Positions 1-7,446 of a stretch of 14,444 bases of DNA are shown piece by piece. The notes below the pieces were generated by a model. The model was not told the DNA's origin, made no database searches, and was given only the letters and a program-made list of their open reading frames with translations. This DNA comes from Alphaproteobacteria bacterium (GTDB taxonomy: Bacteria > Pseudomonadota > Alphaproteobacteria > Micropepsales > Micropepsaceae), in assembly GCA_015654715.1 (NCBI GenBank), contig JAATGK010000508.1:1-14444 (forward strand), given 5' to 3'. Position 1 is the stretch's first letter. Every line of letters begins with the position of its first letter. The translations under genes and the position numbers were made by a program.

Positions 1-851
1 AAAGCCGACGGTCCGGCGACCGCGTGGGCTTCGCCAGTGATGCGGTTCAGCAGGTAAGCGAGCCCGGCATTGAAATAGACCTGAATGAGAATGGGAACGG
101 CGAGCAGCGCAATGATGGCCGGCTGGGCGATGATCTGCCCGCCTTGAAAGCCGAACAGCAGCACCAGGGTCGCCAGCAAAGCGCCCAGCGACACCGGGCT
201 CAAGGCGTGCAGCAGGCGCGTCAACGCCTCGGGTCCGCCGGTGCCAAGCAGGGTTCGCCGGATCGCTTGGGCGAGCATCACCGGAATGACGATATAAAGC
301 ACTACCGACAGCACCAGCGTATCCCATGGCACGGTGATGGCGGAAAGGCCTAGCAAGAGGCCGACGATGGGGGCGAACGCGCCCACCATGATGAGGTCGT
401 TGAGCGCCACTTGCGTCAGGGTGAAATGCGGCTCGCCTTTGCAGAGATTCGACCACACGAACACCATCGCGGTGCAGGGCGCGGCGGCAAGCAGGATCAG
501 GCCCGCGATATAGCTGTCGATTTGCGCCGCCGGCAGCAAGGGGCGGAACAGTCCGCCGATGAACAGCCAGGCCAAGGCCGCCATCGAGAACGGCTTCACC
601 GCCCAGTTGATGAACAGGGTGACGCCGATGCCGCGCCAGTGCTTGCCAACCTGGCCCAAGGCGGCGAAGTCGATCTTCAGCAGCATCGGAATGATCATCA
701 GCCAGATCAGCACCGCCACCGGCAGATTGACCTTGGCGATCTCGGCCGCGCCGATGACGTGAAAGACACCCGGCATCATCTCGCCCAGCGCGATTCCGAC
801 GACGATGCACAGACCAACCCAAATGGTGAGATAGCGTTCGAAGGCGGACAT
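1..851 (-). CDS. acr3: Arsenite efflux permease Acr3 (partial, 3' end beyond window)
   Basis: Inner-membrane carrier of the Acr3 (BART) family that exports arsenite. Reading the minus strand from the ATG at 851 gives 283 residues with no stop before the window edge; the family is usually about 350, so about 70 C-terminal residues are missing. Visible are repeated hydrophobic segments, the KPFSMA stretch (residues 86-91), and the family hallmark APCTAMVFVWS (124-134), in which C126 matches the conserved arsenite-binding cysteine. FTLTQVALNDLIM (143-155) follows. The conserved glutamate of the later transmembrane segment lies outside the window. The start overlaps the stop of the arsC-arsN2 gene by one base (TGATG), so translation is probably coupled. 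It is the last visible gene of the ars operon. The family call is secure. Some annotators call this protein ArsB, but it is unrelated to the ArsB antiporter. Confidence 0.95.
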   Translation of the reverse strand, partial: MSAFERYLTIWVGLCIVVGIALGEMMPGVFHVIGAAEIAKVNLPVAVLIWLMIIPMLLKIDFAALGQVGKHWRGIGVTLFINWAVKPFSMAALAWLFIGGLFRPLLPAAQIDSYIAGLILLAAAPCTAMVFVWSNLCKGEPHFTLTQVALNDLIMVGAFAPIVGLLLGLSAITVPWDTLVLSVVLYIVIPVMLAQAIRRTLLGTGGPEALTRLLHALSPVSLGALLATLVLLFGFQGGQIIAQPAIIALLAVPILIQVYFNAGLAYLLNRITGEAHAVAGPSA

Positions 852-1672
852 CAGAATCCCAGCTTCTTCACCATCAAGACGGCACTCTTGGGACACAGGC
901 TTTTTGCCTGCTGCGTTTTCAGAATCGCGGCGGGCGCTTCGTCGCGCTCACGGCGCTGATAGCCGATCTTGTCGAAGAAACCGGCGGCCGACAGGGTGAA
1001 GAGCCACGCAACCCGCGCGCCCTCGCGGTATGCGCGAGTGGCGAGCAGCGGCACCAGATTACGCCCGATCTTCTTGGCCTGAGCGTTCGGCAACACCACG
1101 ACCGAGCGCAGCAGCGCATCGCGGCCGTAAAGCTCGTAGCCGCCGAAACCGACACGCGTTCCGGCCAGCGTGCGATAGGCGAAGAACCGCCGGCCCGGCG
1201 CAGCGAGATCCGCGACCGGCAGATCGCCTATGCGCAACGCCGCGATCAGCGCCGGGTCGTCGGCCGCGATCCGCTCATCGCGGAGGAAAGGGGCGCCATC
1301 CTCTTTGAAGGCATCATTGCTGGGCTGGAGCGGCAGCACATCGAGTACCACATCGGACGGCCGGCACAGGGCGACACCGCGTTCGCCGACGACGAGCGGG
1401 CGATTGATCAGGATCGGGTGTGCACCCATCGCGCCCAGCAGCGCGCTATCATCGGCGTCGTCGAGGCCCAGCTCGGCATAGGGCGTGCCCTTCTTGCGGA
1501 CGATTTCGCGCACGGAAAGTCCGGCCTGCGCAATCAAGTCCACCAACGTTTGGCGTGACGGCGGCGTCACAAGGTATTCGACCACTTCAGGGTCGATGCC
1601 AAAATGGCGGATCAGCTTCAGCGTATTGCGCGAGGTGCCGCAACTCGGGTTGTGAAAGATGGTGACGCTCAT
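851..1672 (-). CDS. arsC: Fused arsenate reductase (ArsC) and ArsN2-type GNAT acetyltransferase
   Basis: A 273-residue two-domain cytosolic protein. Residues 1 to about 115 are a glutaredoxin-coupled arsenate reductase: HNPSCGTSRNTL holds the catalytic C11, and R59, R91 (ILINRP) and R104 (LCRPS) match the active-site arginines of E. coli R773 ArsC. Residues from about 133 to 265 form a GNAT domain of ArsN2 type: LLRSVVVLP, LVPLL, LFTLSAAGFFDKIGY, and the typical tail with a CPKSAVLM motif. In the acetyl-CoA loop the expected R/Q-x-x-G-x-G reads Q198-A-K-K-I-G, so the first glycine is lysine. The ATG at 1672 was chosen because the ArsC fold begins there, an AGGAT ribosome site precedes it, and it overlaps the arsR stop (ATGA). 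A longer reading from 1735 would extend inside arsR. The reductase role is firm; the substrate of the GNAT half is inferred. Confidence 0.9.
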   Translation of the reverse strand: MSVTIFHNPSCGTSRNTLKLIRHFGIDPEVVEYLVTPPSRQTLVDLIAQAGLSVREIVRKKGTPYAELGLDDADDSALLGAMGAHPILINRPLVVGERGVALCRPSDVVLDVLPLQPSNDAFKEDGAPFLRDERIAADDPALIAALRIGDLPVADLAAPGRRFFAYRTLAGTRVGFGGYELYGRDALLRSVVVLPNAQAKKIGRNLVPLLATRAYREGARVAWLFTLSAAGFFDKIGYQRRERDEAPAAILKTQQAKSLCPKSAVLMVKKLGF

Positions 1673-2022
1673 GGGCGATCCTTTGCGCAACAGGTGACTT
1701 TGCCCGGTTCGACAACCTGATTGCGGGTGCAGCATTCGGCGTAAAGAAAGGCCAGCAGCTCCTGCAGCGCTGCGTGGTTGGCGCTGTAGCGCAGGAACAC
1801 GCCTTCGCGCTTGACGGTGACGAGGCCCTCGTTCTTCAGCTTGTCGAGATGATGGGAGAGGGTGGAGTTTGGGATGCCGAGTTCCTCGCCGATCTCGCCG
1901 ACCACCATGCCGACGGGATGGGCCGCAAGCAGCAGGCGGACGATGCGCAACCGCGGCTCGGTCCCCATGGCGGACAGCATGTCGGCAAAACGCACGAGCT
2001 GGTCCTGATCGTCGGCGGGCAT
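1669..2022 (-). CDS. arsR: ArsR-family arsenic-responsive repressor
   Basis: A 117-residue winged-helix repressor of the ArsR/SmtB family, which leaves its operator when it binds As(III). The helix-turn-helix spans about residues 40-70, with recognition helix NSTLSHHLDKLKNEGL, followed by the beta wing (VTVKREGVFLRYS). The CxCxxC-type metal site of E. coli ArsR in the DNA-binding helix is absent. Instead the C-terminus carries two vicinal pairs, C97-C98 and C111-C112, resembling the C-terminal sites of the Acidithiobacillus and Corynebacterium ArsR proteins. The ATG at 2022 has GGAGG (2028-2032) five bases upstream. The gene is first in the ars operon, overlaps the arsC start by four bases and is preceded by a palindromic operator, so autoregulation is likely. 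The family is certain; As(III) as inducer follows from the neighbours. Confidence 0.95.
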   Translation of the reverse strand: MPADDQDQLVRFADMLSAMGTEPRLRIVRLLLAAHPVGMVVGEIGEELGIPNSTLSHHLDKLKNEGLVTVKREGVFLRYSANHAALQELLAFLYAECCTRNQVVEPGKVTCCAKDRP

Positions 2023-2041
2023 TCCGGCCTCCGTAATTTCT

Positions 2042-2065
2042 ATATTTCTACATATATCGAAATAT
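2042..2065 (-). promoter_or_regulatory. ars operator and promoter (24-bp palindrome)
   Basis: The outer arms ATATTTC (2042-2048) and GAAATAT (2059-2065) are perfect inverted repeats. The central ten bases continue the symmetry with two mismatched pairs. It lies 20 bases upstream of the arsR start, in an AT-rich island unlike the GC-rich surroundings, and resembles operators of ArsR/SmtB repressors. On the minus strand a -35-like TTGCGG (2072-2077) and a weak -10-like TATGTA (2049-2054) are 17 bases apart, so the palindrome would cover the -10. The operator assignment rests on position and symmetry; the promoter hexamers are weaker. Confidence 0.75.
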
Positions 2066-2103
2066 TGACCACCGCAAGCGGCAGGCGGTTGCTACCGGGT
2101 TGT

Positions 2104-2712
2104 TTAAGGCAGTGGGGTGTCGGGCGGCGTGAGACCGAGCTTGGTGCGGGTTTCGGCTTCGACGACGTTCCACGGCCGTTTGCCGTCGAAGACCATGCCG
2201 ACTAGGACGAACTTGGTGAGGCCGCTGTCCGAGGTCAGCGGGGCTGAGAGATACTCGGCCACCATGTAGGATTTGTCGAAAGTGTCGGCCCGCAGGACGA
2301 ATCGCACCGGCTTGCCGCAGAGCAGCGGCAGATCGGACACGCCGTACCACCGCGGCAAGTAAATCTGCGGCACGGCCTCGTCGAAGTACTTGCCGGTCAG
2401 CTCGCCATAGTAGTGGACGATACCGCTGCCCAACAGGCGCACCCGGTAGCGCCGCATCGCGCCTTCGCCGATCCGCTCGTAGATGGCGATGTTGCGCATG
2501 AAGGGCTGCAGCTTGCGCGCCGTCATCGCGTCGCGCGCCGGAATGCCGTCCTTCGCCTCGTCCTGCCACAACGCCAGCAGCTCCGAGAGCATCGCACTGT
2601 CGAAACCGCAGCCCTCGTCGCACAGGATCGGCCAGCCGTCATGGGCGGCCGTTTCGTTGAAGGTTGTGGCGCTGGCAATCTCAGCAGGGGGCGTTTTTGA
2701 TAAGGTTAGCAT
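2104..2712 (-). CDS. PAS-domain protein (PAS_5 / PF07310 type)
   Basis: About 202 residues, probably cytosolic, consisting of one PAS-like sensor domain of the alphaproteobacterial PAS_5 group. The signature runs LLALWQDEAKDGIPARDAM (about 45-63), LQPFMRNIAIYER (68-80), YRVRLLGSGIVHYYGELTGKYFDE (89-112) and a C-terminal half ending in MVFDGKRPWNVVEAETR. No output domain (kinase, GGDEF or HTH) is attached, so its partner and ligand are unknown. The start is uncertain. The ATG at 2712 is used because the family core begins downstream; an ATG at 2730 and a GTG at 2769 are also in frame, and none has a strong ribosome site. It lies upstream of the ars operon on the same strand but is separated from it by the ars promoter. 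No U-rich terminator follows, only a weak GC stem at 2071-2089. Confidence 0.8.
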   Translation of the reverse strand: MLTLSKTPPAEIASATTFNETAAHDGWPILCDEGCGFDSAMLSELLALWQDEAKDGIPARDAMTARKLQPFMRNIAIYERIGEGAMRRYRVRLLGSGIVHYYGELTGKYFDEAVPQIYLPRWYGVSDLPLLCGKPVRFVLRADTFDKSYMVAEYLSAPLTSDSGLTKFVLVGMVFDGKRPWNVVEAETRTKLGLTPPDTPLP

Positions 2713-3157
2713 ACAAATCCAGGACGGCATGGCGTGTTTAGGTAATCCGGCGGAAAGGATTAGCACCACCGTTGCGATGACGTTCGCGTACGGATCGTCT
2801 TAATGCAAGTCTCAACACCGCCCTGAGGTCGCGGCCGCGCGCTTTGGGCGCAAACACGTTGCGCGCCGAACACGATTGAGGCTTCTATCGCGCTCCACTG
2901 GCATCCGTTCCGGCGCGAACGCTGCCAATTGCGACCAGCGGCCGCAATCGCCATGGACGGCTGACGCTGCGGTTTGCTAGAGCCCTTTGCGGAAAAGTGC
3001 CAGCGCGGGTTGCGCGCTATTTGGGAGTGGACGCACCAAACACGCCGGGCGGTTTTCCGCCCCCTAAGCGCGACAAACCGAACACCTGGAGCGTTTCACC
3101 GTTTCCGTGACACGAGGAAATGCTCTAGGAAGATGCAGTCATAGAGGAACTAACGGG
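2713..3157. other. Intergenic stretch without a gene
   Basis: No convincing coding sequence in 445 bases between the divergent PAS and YqaA genes. It holds a perfect 6-bp hairpin with a TTTT loop (GGGCGG/CCGCCC, 3047-3062) that has no U-run behind it, an ATTGCG/CGCAAT pair near 2924-2945, and the palindromic element at 3087-3127. Promoters for both flanking genes should be here, but no clear hexamer pair was found. Confidence 0.6.
3087..3127. repeat. Intergenic palindromic element (stem-loop)
   Basis: An 11-bp stem pairs 3087-3097 (TGGAGCGTTTC) with 3117-3127 (GAAATGCTCTA), with two G-T pairs. Three more pairs form inside (CGT 3100-3102 with ACG 3112-3114). The arms resemble the GAGCATTTCC-type intergenic palindromes scattered through many alphaproteobacterial genomes; this likeness is from memory. 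It ends 30 bases before the YqaA start, so it would lie in the leader RNA or promoter of that gene. Confidence 0.6.
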
Positions 3158-3775
3158 ATGGTTGACGAATCGGTGCACGCCAAACGCAGCGGGCTCATCC
3201 GCAGAGGCTACGCCTGGATGATGGCCAAGGCGCAAGGCCCGCGGGCGTTGTGGGCCCTGGCCGCGTTCGCCTTTGCCGAAGCGTCGTGCTTTCCGATCCC
3301 GCCTGACGTGATGCTGCTGCCGATGATGGTGGCCGACAGGAAGCGCGCCTTCCGGCTGGCGGCTTGGTGCGCCATGTGGTCGGTGATCGGCGGCTGCTTC
3401 GGCTATCTGATCGGCATGTTCTTCTGGGATACCGCAGGGCTGGCGATCATTCACCTGTTCCATATCCCGCTGGCCAAAGTTGACCATGTGCGCGATCTCT
3501 ATCAGGCCAATGCCTATTGGATCGCGATCCAGGGCTTGACGCCCATTCCGTTCAAGCTGGTGACGATTTCGTCGGGCCTGGCGGGCGTGTTCTTCCCCTA
3601 TTTCCTGTTCTTCGCGGCCTTAGCGCGCAGCGTGCGCTTCATCGTGATCGAGGGCCTGATCGTCCATTTCTTCGGCGACAAGGCCAAGGAGGTGCTCGAT
3701 AAGTACATGGAAGCCGCCTTGGTCATTTTCCTGATTGCCGTGGTCGCGGGAATCCTGGTGGTTGTGCTGGTGTAG
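3158..3775 (+). CDS. YqaA/DedA-type (VTT/SNARE-associated) membrane protein
   Basis: A 205-residue polytopic inner-membrane protein of the DedA superfamily, YqaA branch. DedA proteins are linked to lipid-carrier flipping and membrane homeostasis; the substrate of this branch is not established. Family marks are FAEASCFPIPPDVMLLPMM (about 39-57), with an acidic residue and PIPPD in a re-entrant segment, then GLTPIPFKLVTISSGLAGV (126-144) and LARSVRFIVIEGLI (155-168) with two arginines. A C-terminal transmembrane helix spans about 185-205. The ATG at 3158 is preferred over in-frame sequence upstream because AGAGGA (3143-3148) stands nine bases before it and the upstream codons fall in the palindromic element. 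The MFS gene follows after 56 bases on the same strand and may be co-transcribed. Confidence 0.88.
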   Translation: MVDESVHAKRSGLIRRGYAWMMAKAQGPRALWALAAFAFAEASCFPIPPDVMLLPMMVADRKRAFRLAAWCAMWSVIGGCFGYLIGMFFWDTAGLAIIHLFHIPLAKVDHVRDLYQANAYWIAIQGLTPIPFKLVTISSGLAGVFFPYFLFFAALARSVRFIVIEGLIVHFFGDKAKEVLDKYMEAALVIFLIAVVAGILVVVLV

Positions 3776-3831
3776 CGCTCGCGGTTCCGCGGCCATGAAT
3801 CCGCCGCAGGCGGGAGCGATGGAACGCCGTC

Positions 3832-5073
3832 ATGGTGCGAAAACTGGCCTCCATTGCCGCCATTCTGTTCACGACGCTGATTTTTCTCGTCGGTAACGGT
3901 CTGTTGGGCACGCTGATTCCGGTCCGGGCCCATCTCGAAGGCTTCTCCACCGTCACGATCGGCGTGATCGGTTCGGCCTATTACGCCGGCTTTCTGATCG
4001 GCTGCTTCAGCGGCCCGCGCTGGCTCGCCCGCGTCGGCCATATCCGCACGTTCAGCGTCTGCGCCGGGATTTGCGCCGCGGCCACGCTCGGCCAGTCGAT
4101 CGTCGTCAACCAGATAAGTTGGGTCCTGCTGCGCGGCCTGTTCGGCTTCGCCGCCGCCAACATCTACATCACGCTGGAAAGCTGGCTGAACGACCGCGCC
4201 GGAAATGAAACGCGCGGGGTGATTTTCTCGTCCTATCTCGGGGTCAACTTCGCGGGGCTGATGATCGGCCAGCTGCTGTTCGCCACCGCCAAGCCCTCGA
4301 CCTTCGTGCTGTTCTCGATGGCCTGTATTTTTTACGCCATGTGTCTGGTCCCGGTCGGCTTGACCGATTTGAAACAGCCCGCACCGGCGCCGGTGCCGAA
4401 GCTGCGGCCGTTCCGGTTGTTCAAGATTTCGCCGGTGGGCGTGGCGGGCTGTATTGCGGTCGGCCTTGCCAACAACGCGGTGTGGGCCTTGGCGCCGGTC
4501 TATGCCCAGGCCGAGGGCCTCACCAGCGGCGGCGTGGCGCTGTTCATGGTCGCCTTCACGCTTGGCGGCATGCTGGTGCAGGTCCCCGTCGGACGGCTGT
4601 CCGATCGCATCGACCGGCGCTGGGTGATTGCCGGAACCTGCGCCTTGGCGGCGGTGGCGGGCGTCTTGATCGCGCTGTTAGGCGGTCGCGGCGATGTTCA
4701 CGTCATGCTCATCACCATCGGCATTTTCGGCGTTTTTATGCTGCCGCTCTACGCGCTATCGGTCGCCCACGCCAACGACCGCATCCCGCGCCAGTCCTTT
4801 GTCGAGGCCTCGGCGACACTGCTGCTCATCAATTCGATCGCGTCGGTGATCGGTCAGACCTTTGCCGCCGCGGTGATGGATCGCTTCGGCGCCCCGGCGC
4901 TGTTCTTCTTCACCGCAGCCGTGCACACGGGGATGCTGGTGTTTACGCTTTTCCGCCTCAGCCGGCGCGGCGCCGCCCCGGTGAAAGACCGCTTTACACC
5001 GCTGCCGCCGCAATCCAGCGCGCGCGAACTCGATCCGCGCAAGGCCGGACCGAAGGCGGACGAAGCGAGCTAA
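3832..5073 (+). CDS. MFS transporter, YcaD-like
   Basis: A 413-residue major facilitator with about twelve hydrophobic segments and a proline- and charge-rich cytosolic tail (about 380-413). The N-terminal half carries LEGFSTVTIGVIGSAYYAGFL (35-55), RVGHIRTF (67-74) and ESWLNDRAGNETRG (116-129), a combination seen in the YcaD-like subgroup. The C-terminal half has the MFS motif-A-like GRLSDRIDRR (254-263) between TM8 and TM9. The substrate is unknown; YcaD itself has no settled substrate. The ATG at 3832 has a weak GGA site eight bases upstream, and nearby alternative ATGs (3795, 3819) are out of frame. Its stop overlaps the 3' end of the converging cheW gene by four bases, so no separate terminator fits between them. 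Confidence 0.88.
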   Translation: MVRKLASIAAILFTTLIFLVGNGLLGTLIPVRAHLEGFSTVTIGVIGSAYYAGFLIGCFSGPRWLARVGHIRTFSVCAGICAAATLGQSIVVNQISWVLLRGLFGFAAANIYITLESWLNDRAGNETRGVIFSSYLGVNFAGLMIGQLLFATAKPSTFVLFSMACIFYAMCLVPVGLTDLKQPAPAPVPKLRPFRLFKISPVGVAGCIAVGLANNAVWALAPVYAQAEGLTSGGVALFMVAFTLGGMLVQVPVGRLSDRIDRRWVIAGTCALAAVAGVLIALLGGRGDVHVMLITIGIFGVFMLPLYALSVAHANDRIPRQSFVEASATLLLINSIASVIGQTFAAAVMDRFGAPALFFFTAAVHTGMLVFTLFRLSRRGAAPVKDRFTPLPPQSSARELDPRKAGPKADEAS

Positions 5074-5519
5074 TTCAGCGTCGCGGTCAGGCCTTCGATG
5101 CCGAGCAGCGTCACCATACGCCCGTCGCGCACCGCAACGCCGTCGACGAAATCGTTGCCGCCGTTGCGCATGATGTCCGGCGGCGGCTGAATGTCAGCGG
5201 CGCCGACGGTGATGATGTCCGACACCGCATCGACCAACAGGCCGGATTGGCGCGTGCCGGTGTTGATCACGATGATGACGTGCTTGGGCGTCACCTCGGT
5301 CATGCCGAGGCCGAGGCGTGCTTTGAGGTCGATCACCGGCAGCACCATGCCGCGCAAATTGATCACGCCGCGCACGTAATCGGGCACATTCGGCAGAGCG
5401 GTGGTCTCCGTCCAGCCGCGGATTTCGCGGATCACCATGATGTTCGAGGCGAATTCCTGACCATTGGCAATGAAGGTGATGTACTGGCGATCGTCGCCTT
5501 GGTTGTTGATGTCACTCAT
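5070..5519 (-). CDS. cheW: Chemotaxis adaptor CheW
   Basis: A 149-residue cytosolic coupling protein made of one CheW domain (about residues 12-146), the usual length. It links chemoreceptors to the CheA kinase. The strongest mark is YVRGVINLRGMVLPVIDLKARLG (48-70), where R56 corresponds to the conserved receptor-contact arginine. It follows the receptor gene by 64 bases on the same strand, so the two are probably one operon and partners. No cheA, cheY, cheR or cheB is visible, so the rest of the pathway must be elsewhere. The ATG at 5519, preceded by a weak GAGTGA site, was chosen over an in-frame GTG at 5531 that has no ribosome site. Confidence 0.93.
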   Translation of the reverse strand: MSDINNQGDDRQYITFIANGQEFASNIMVIREIRGWTETTALPNVPDYVRGVINLRGMVLPVIDLKARLGLGMTEVTPKHVIIVINTGTRQSGLLVDAVSDIITVGAADIQPPPDIMRNGGNDFVDGVAVRDGRMVTLLGIEGLTATLN

Positions 5520-5583
5520 AGCGTCACTCACAAATCAAGAATGCGATGCCACGACCGGGCGGCCGCAGCATCGCTCGGGGGGT

Positions 5584-7446
5584 TCAGAACTCGGTCCAAT
5601 CGTCGTCCGGCACGGGCTGCAACGCGCGGGGCGCGGCGGCGGCAACGCGCCGGGGTCCACTGGTTGCCGGGCGCGGCGGAGGTGTCGGGCGGGCTTGGAC
5701 TTTCTTTGGGGCGGCCACAACCTTGGCGACCTCGCCGACTGCAAAGAAACCGATGAGATTGGAAAGGGTCTTGGTTTCGCCGGCGAGATTGCGCGATGCG
5801 GCGGTCGATTGTTCGACCATGGCGGCATTCTGCTGGGTGACCTGATCCATCTGGGCGACGGCGGCGTTGACCTGTTCGATGCCGGTCGATTGCTGTTCGG
5901 CGGCCATCGCCATTTCGCTGACCAGGCTGTTGATCTGCAACACCTGATCGACGATGCGCTTCAGCGCCTCGCCGGATTCGCCGACGAATTTGACGCCGTC
6001 ATTGACGTGCTCGCCGGAGGTCTTGATCAGCGCCTTGATCTGCTTGGCCGCTTCGGAGGACCGCTGCGCCAGGGCACGCACTTCCGACGCCACCACGGCA
6101 AAGCCTTTGCCGGCATCACCGGCGCGGGCCGCTTCGACGCCCGCGTTAAGGGCCAGAAGATTGGTCTGGAACGCGATCTCGTCGATCACGCCGATGATGT
6201 CGGTGATCTGTTTCGACGATTGGGCGATCTCGTCCATGGCGTGAATGGCGGTTTCGACCACGCGTCCGCCTTCTTCCGCCGCCGATTTGGCGTTGGTGAC
6301 GCTGTGCGAAGCGTCTTTGGCGTTGGTCGCGGTTTTCTTCACCGTGGCGGTGATTTCTTCCAGCGCCGCGGCGGTTTCTTCGAGGCTAGCCGCCTGTTGT
6401 TCGGTGCGGTGCGAGAGGTCGTCGGCGGCTTGGCTGATCTCGTCGGCGCCGGTTTCGATTTCGGAGGTGGCGCCGAGGACGTTCTTCATCGTGTCCTGCA
6501 GCCGCGTCATAGCCTCGTTGAAGTCGCGCTTCAGCTTGGCGAAGTCACCGGTCAGCTCGGTGGCGACGCGATGGGTGAGATCGCCCTTGGCAAGATGATC
6601 GAGACCGGCGCCGATCGAGGCAACGATGGTCTGGGTCTGCTCTTCCTTGGCGCGTTCGGCCGTCGCGAGCTGGTCCTTGAATGCGGTCATGGCTTCGGCG
6701 AGCTGGCCGATTTCATCGGCCTGGCCGACGTGCGGCACTTGTGTCCCGAGGTTGCCGGCGGCCAGTTCGCCCATCGCTTTGGTGATGTTGCGCAAGGGCG
6801 ACGATATCTCCCGCACCAGCGCCATGCCGGCACCGATGCACAGCGCAATGGCAAGCGCCAAGGCGGCGAAGATCATCAGCCGGGCCGAATAATACGTCTT
6901 CTCGCTATCGTCGGCCTGTTGTTTGCCGGTCTGCTGGTTGTAATCGATGTCATCATCCAGCGCGGCCGCCAGTTCGCTGAAGCTCGCTTTCATCGGGCCT
7001 TCAAAAAACGCGATGGCGGCATCCTTGCCTTGGCTCTTGGTGAGATCCTCGATCTTGGCTTGCAGCGGCTCATAGGCGGCGCGGGCGGCGACGATCTTGT
7101 CGAACTTGGTCCGCTCTTCCGCCGAAGTGATCGTCGGTACGTACTTTTCCCAGTTCGCATTGGCCTGGGCGAGATAGTCCTGCATATTCTGCACCGCCGT
7201 GGTGCGCTCTTCGTCGGTTGTCGCCATGGTGAAATTGCCTTGGGCGACGCGGTAGCGGGTGAGGAAATATTCGACGCGGCCGAGATAAGCGATCGACGGC
7301 ATGGCATCGTCGCGCAATTCGGCGGAAGCGGTGTTGAGCGACGACAGACTCGAGACCGCAAACAGCCCCAACGCCGCGGTCACAATCACGACCCCGGCAA
7401 AAACCCCAATCAGCTTTTTACGCACCGACAAATCTTTGAATCGCAT
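5584..7446 (-). CDS. Methyl-accepting chemotaxis protein
   Basis: A 620-residue transmembrane chemoreceptor. Order: cytosolic start, TM1 (about 12-34), a helical periplasmic sensor of about 150 residues that looks like a four-helix bundle, TM2 (about 188-211), HAMP 1 (about 212-264), a second HAMP-like segment (about 275-325, [14 protein letters not shown]), then the signalling coiled coil. The hairpin tip [21 protein letters not shown] (423-443) and [17 protein letters not shown] are diagnostic. A Pro/Ala-rich linker (about 575-612) ends in DDDWTEF; the last five residues fit the CheR/CheB docking pentapeptide x-aromatic-x-x-aromatic. The ATG at 7446 has GGAGAGGA seven bases before it; reading further upstream gives Arg-rich, non-family sequence. 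The ligand cannot be told. cheW lies directly downstream. Confidence 0.95.
   Translation of the reverse strand: MRFKDLSVRKKLIGVFAGVVIVTAALGLFAVSSLSSLNTASAELRDDAMPSIAYLGRVEYFLTRYRVAQGNFTMATTDEERTTAVQNMQDYLAQANANWEKYVPTITSAEERTKFDKIVAARAAYEPLQAKIEDLTKSQGKDAAIAFFEGPMKASFSELAAALDDDIDYNQQTGKQQADDSEKTYYSARLMIFAALALAIALCIGAGMALVREISSPLRNITKAMGELAAGNLGTQVPHVGQADEIGQLAEAMTAFKDQLATAERAKEEQTQTIVASIGAGLDHLAKGDLTHRVATELTGDFAKLKRDFNEAMTRLQDTMKNVLGATSEIETGADEISQAADDLSHRTEQQAASLEETAAALEEITATVKKTATNAKDASHSVTNAKSAAEEGGRVVETAIHAMDEIAQSSKQITDIIGVIDEIAFQTNLLALNAGVEAARAGDAGKGFAVVASEVRALAQRSSEAAKQIKALIKTSGEHVNDGVKFVGESGEALKRIVDQVLQINSLVSEMAMAAEQQSTGIEQVNAAVAQMDQVTQQNAAMVEQSTAASRNLAGETKTLSNLIGFFAVGEVAKVVAAPKKVQARPTPPPRPATSGPRRVAAAAPRALQPVPDDDWTEF

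Noticed and set aside
411..959. 182-codon plus-strand frame opposite acr3
   Set aside because: The minus strand gives a clear Acr3 with its hallmark cysteine motif; the plus frame is Gln/Arg/His-rich shadow sequence.
1673..1735. Extended N-terminus for the arsC fusion starting at 1735
   Set aside because: The added 21 residues lie wholly inside arsR, do not resemble ArsC, and the ATG at 1672 has a ribosome site and the ATGA overlap.
4341..5756. 471-codon open frame overlapping the MFS gene and cheW
   Set aside because: It runs through two well-supported genes in another frame, is Arg-rich and repetitive, and shows no recognisable domain.
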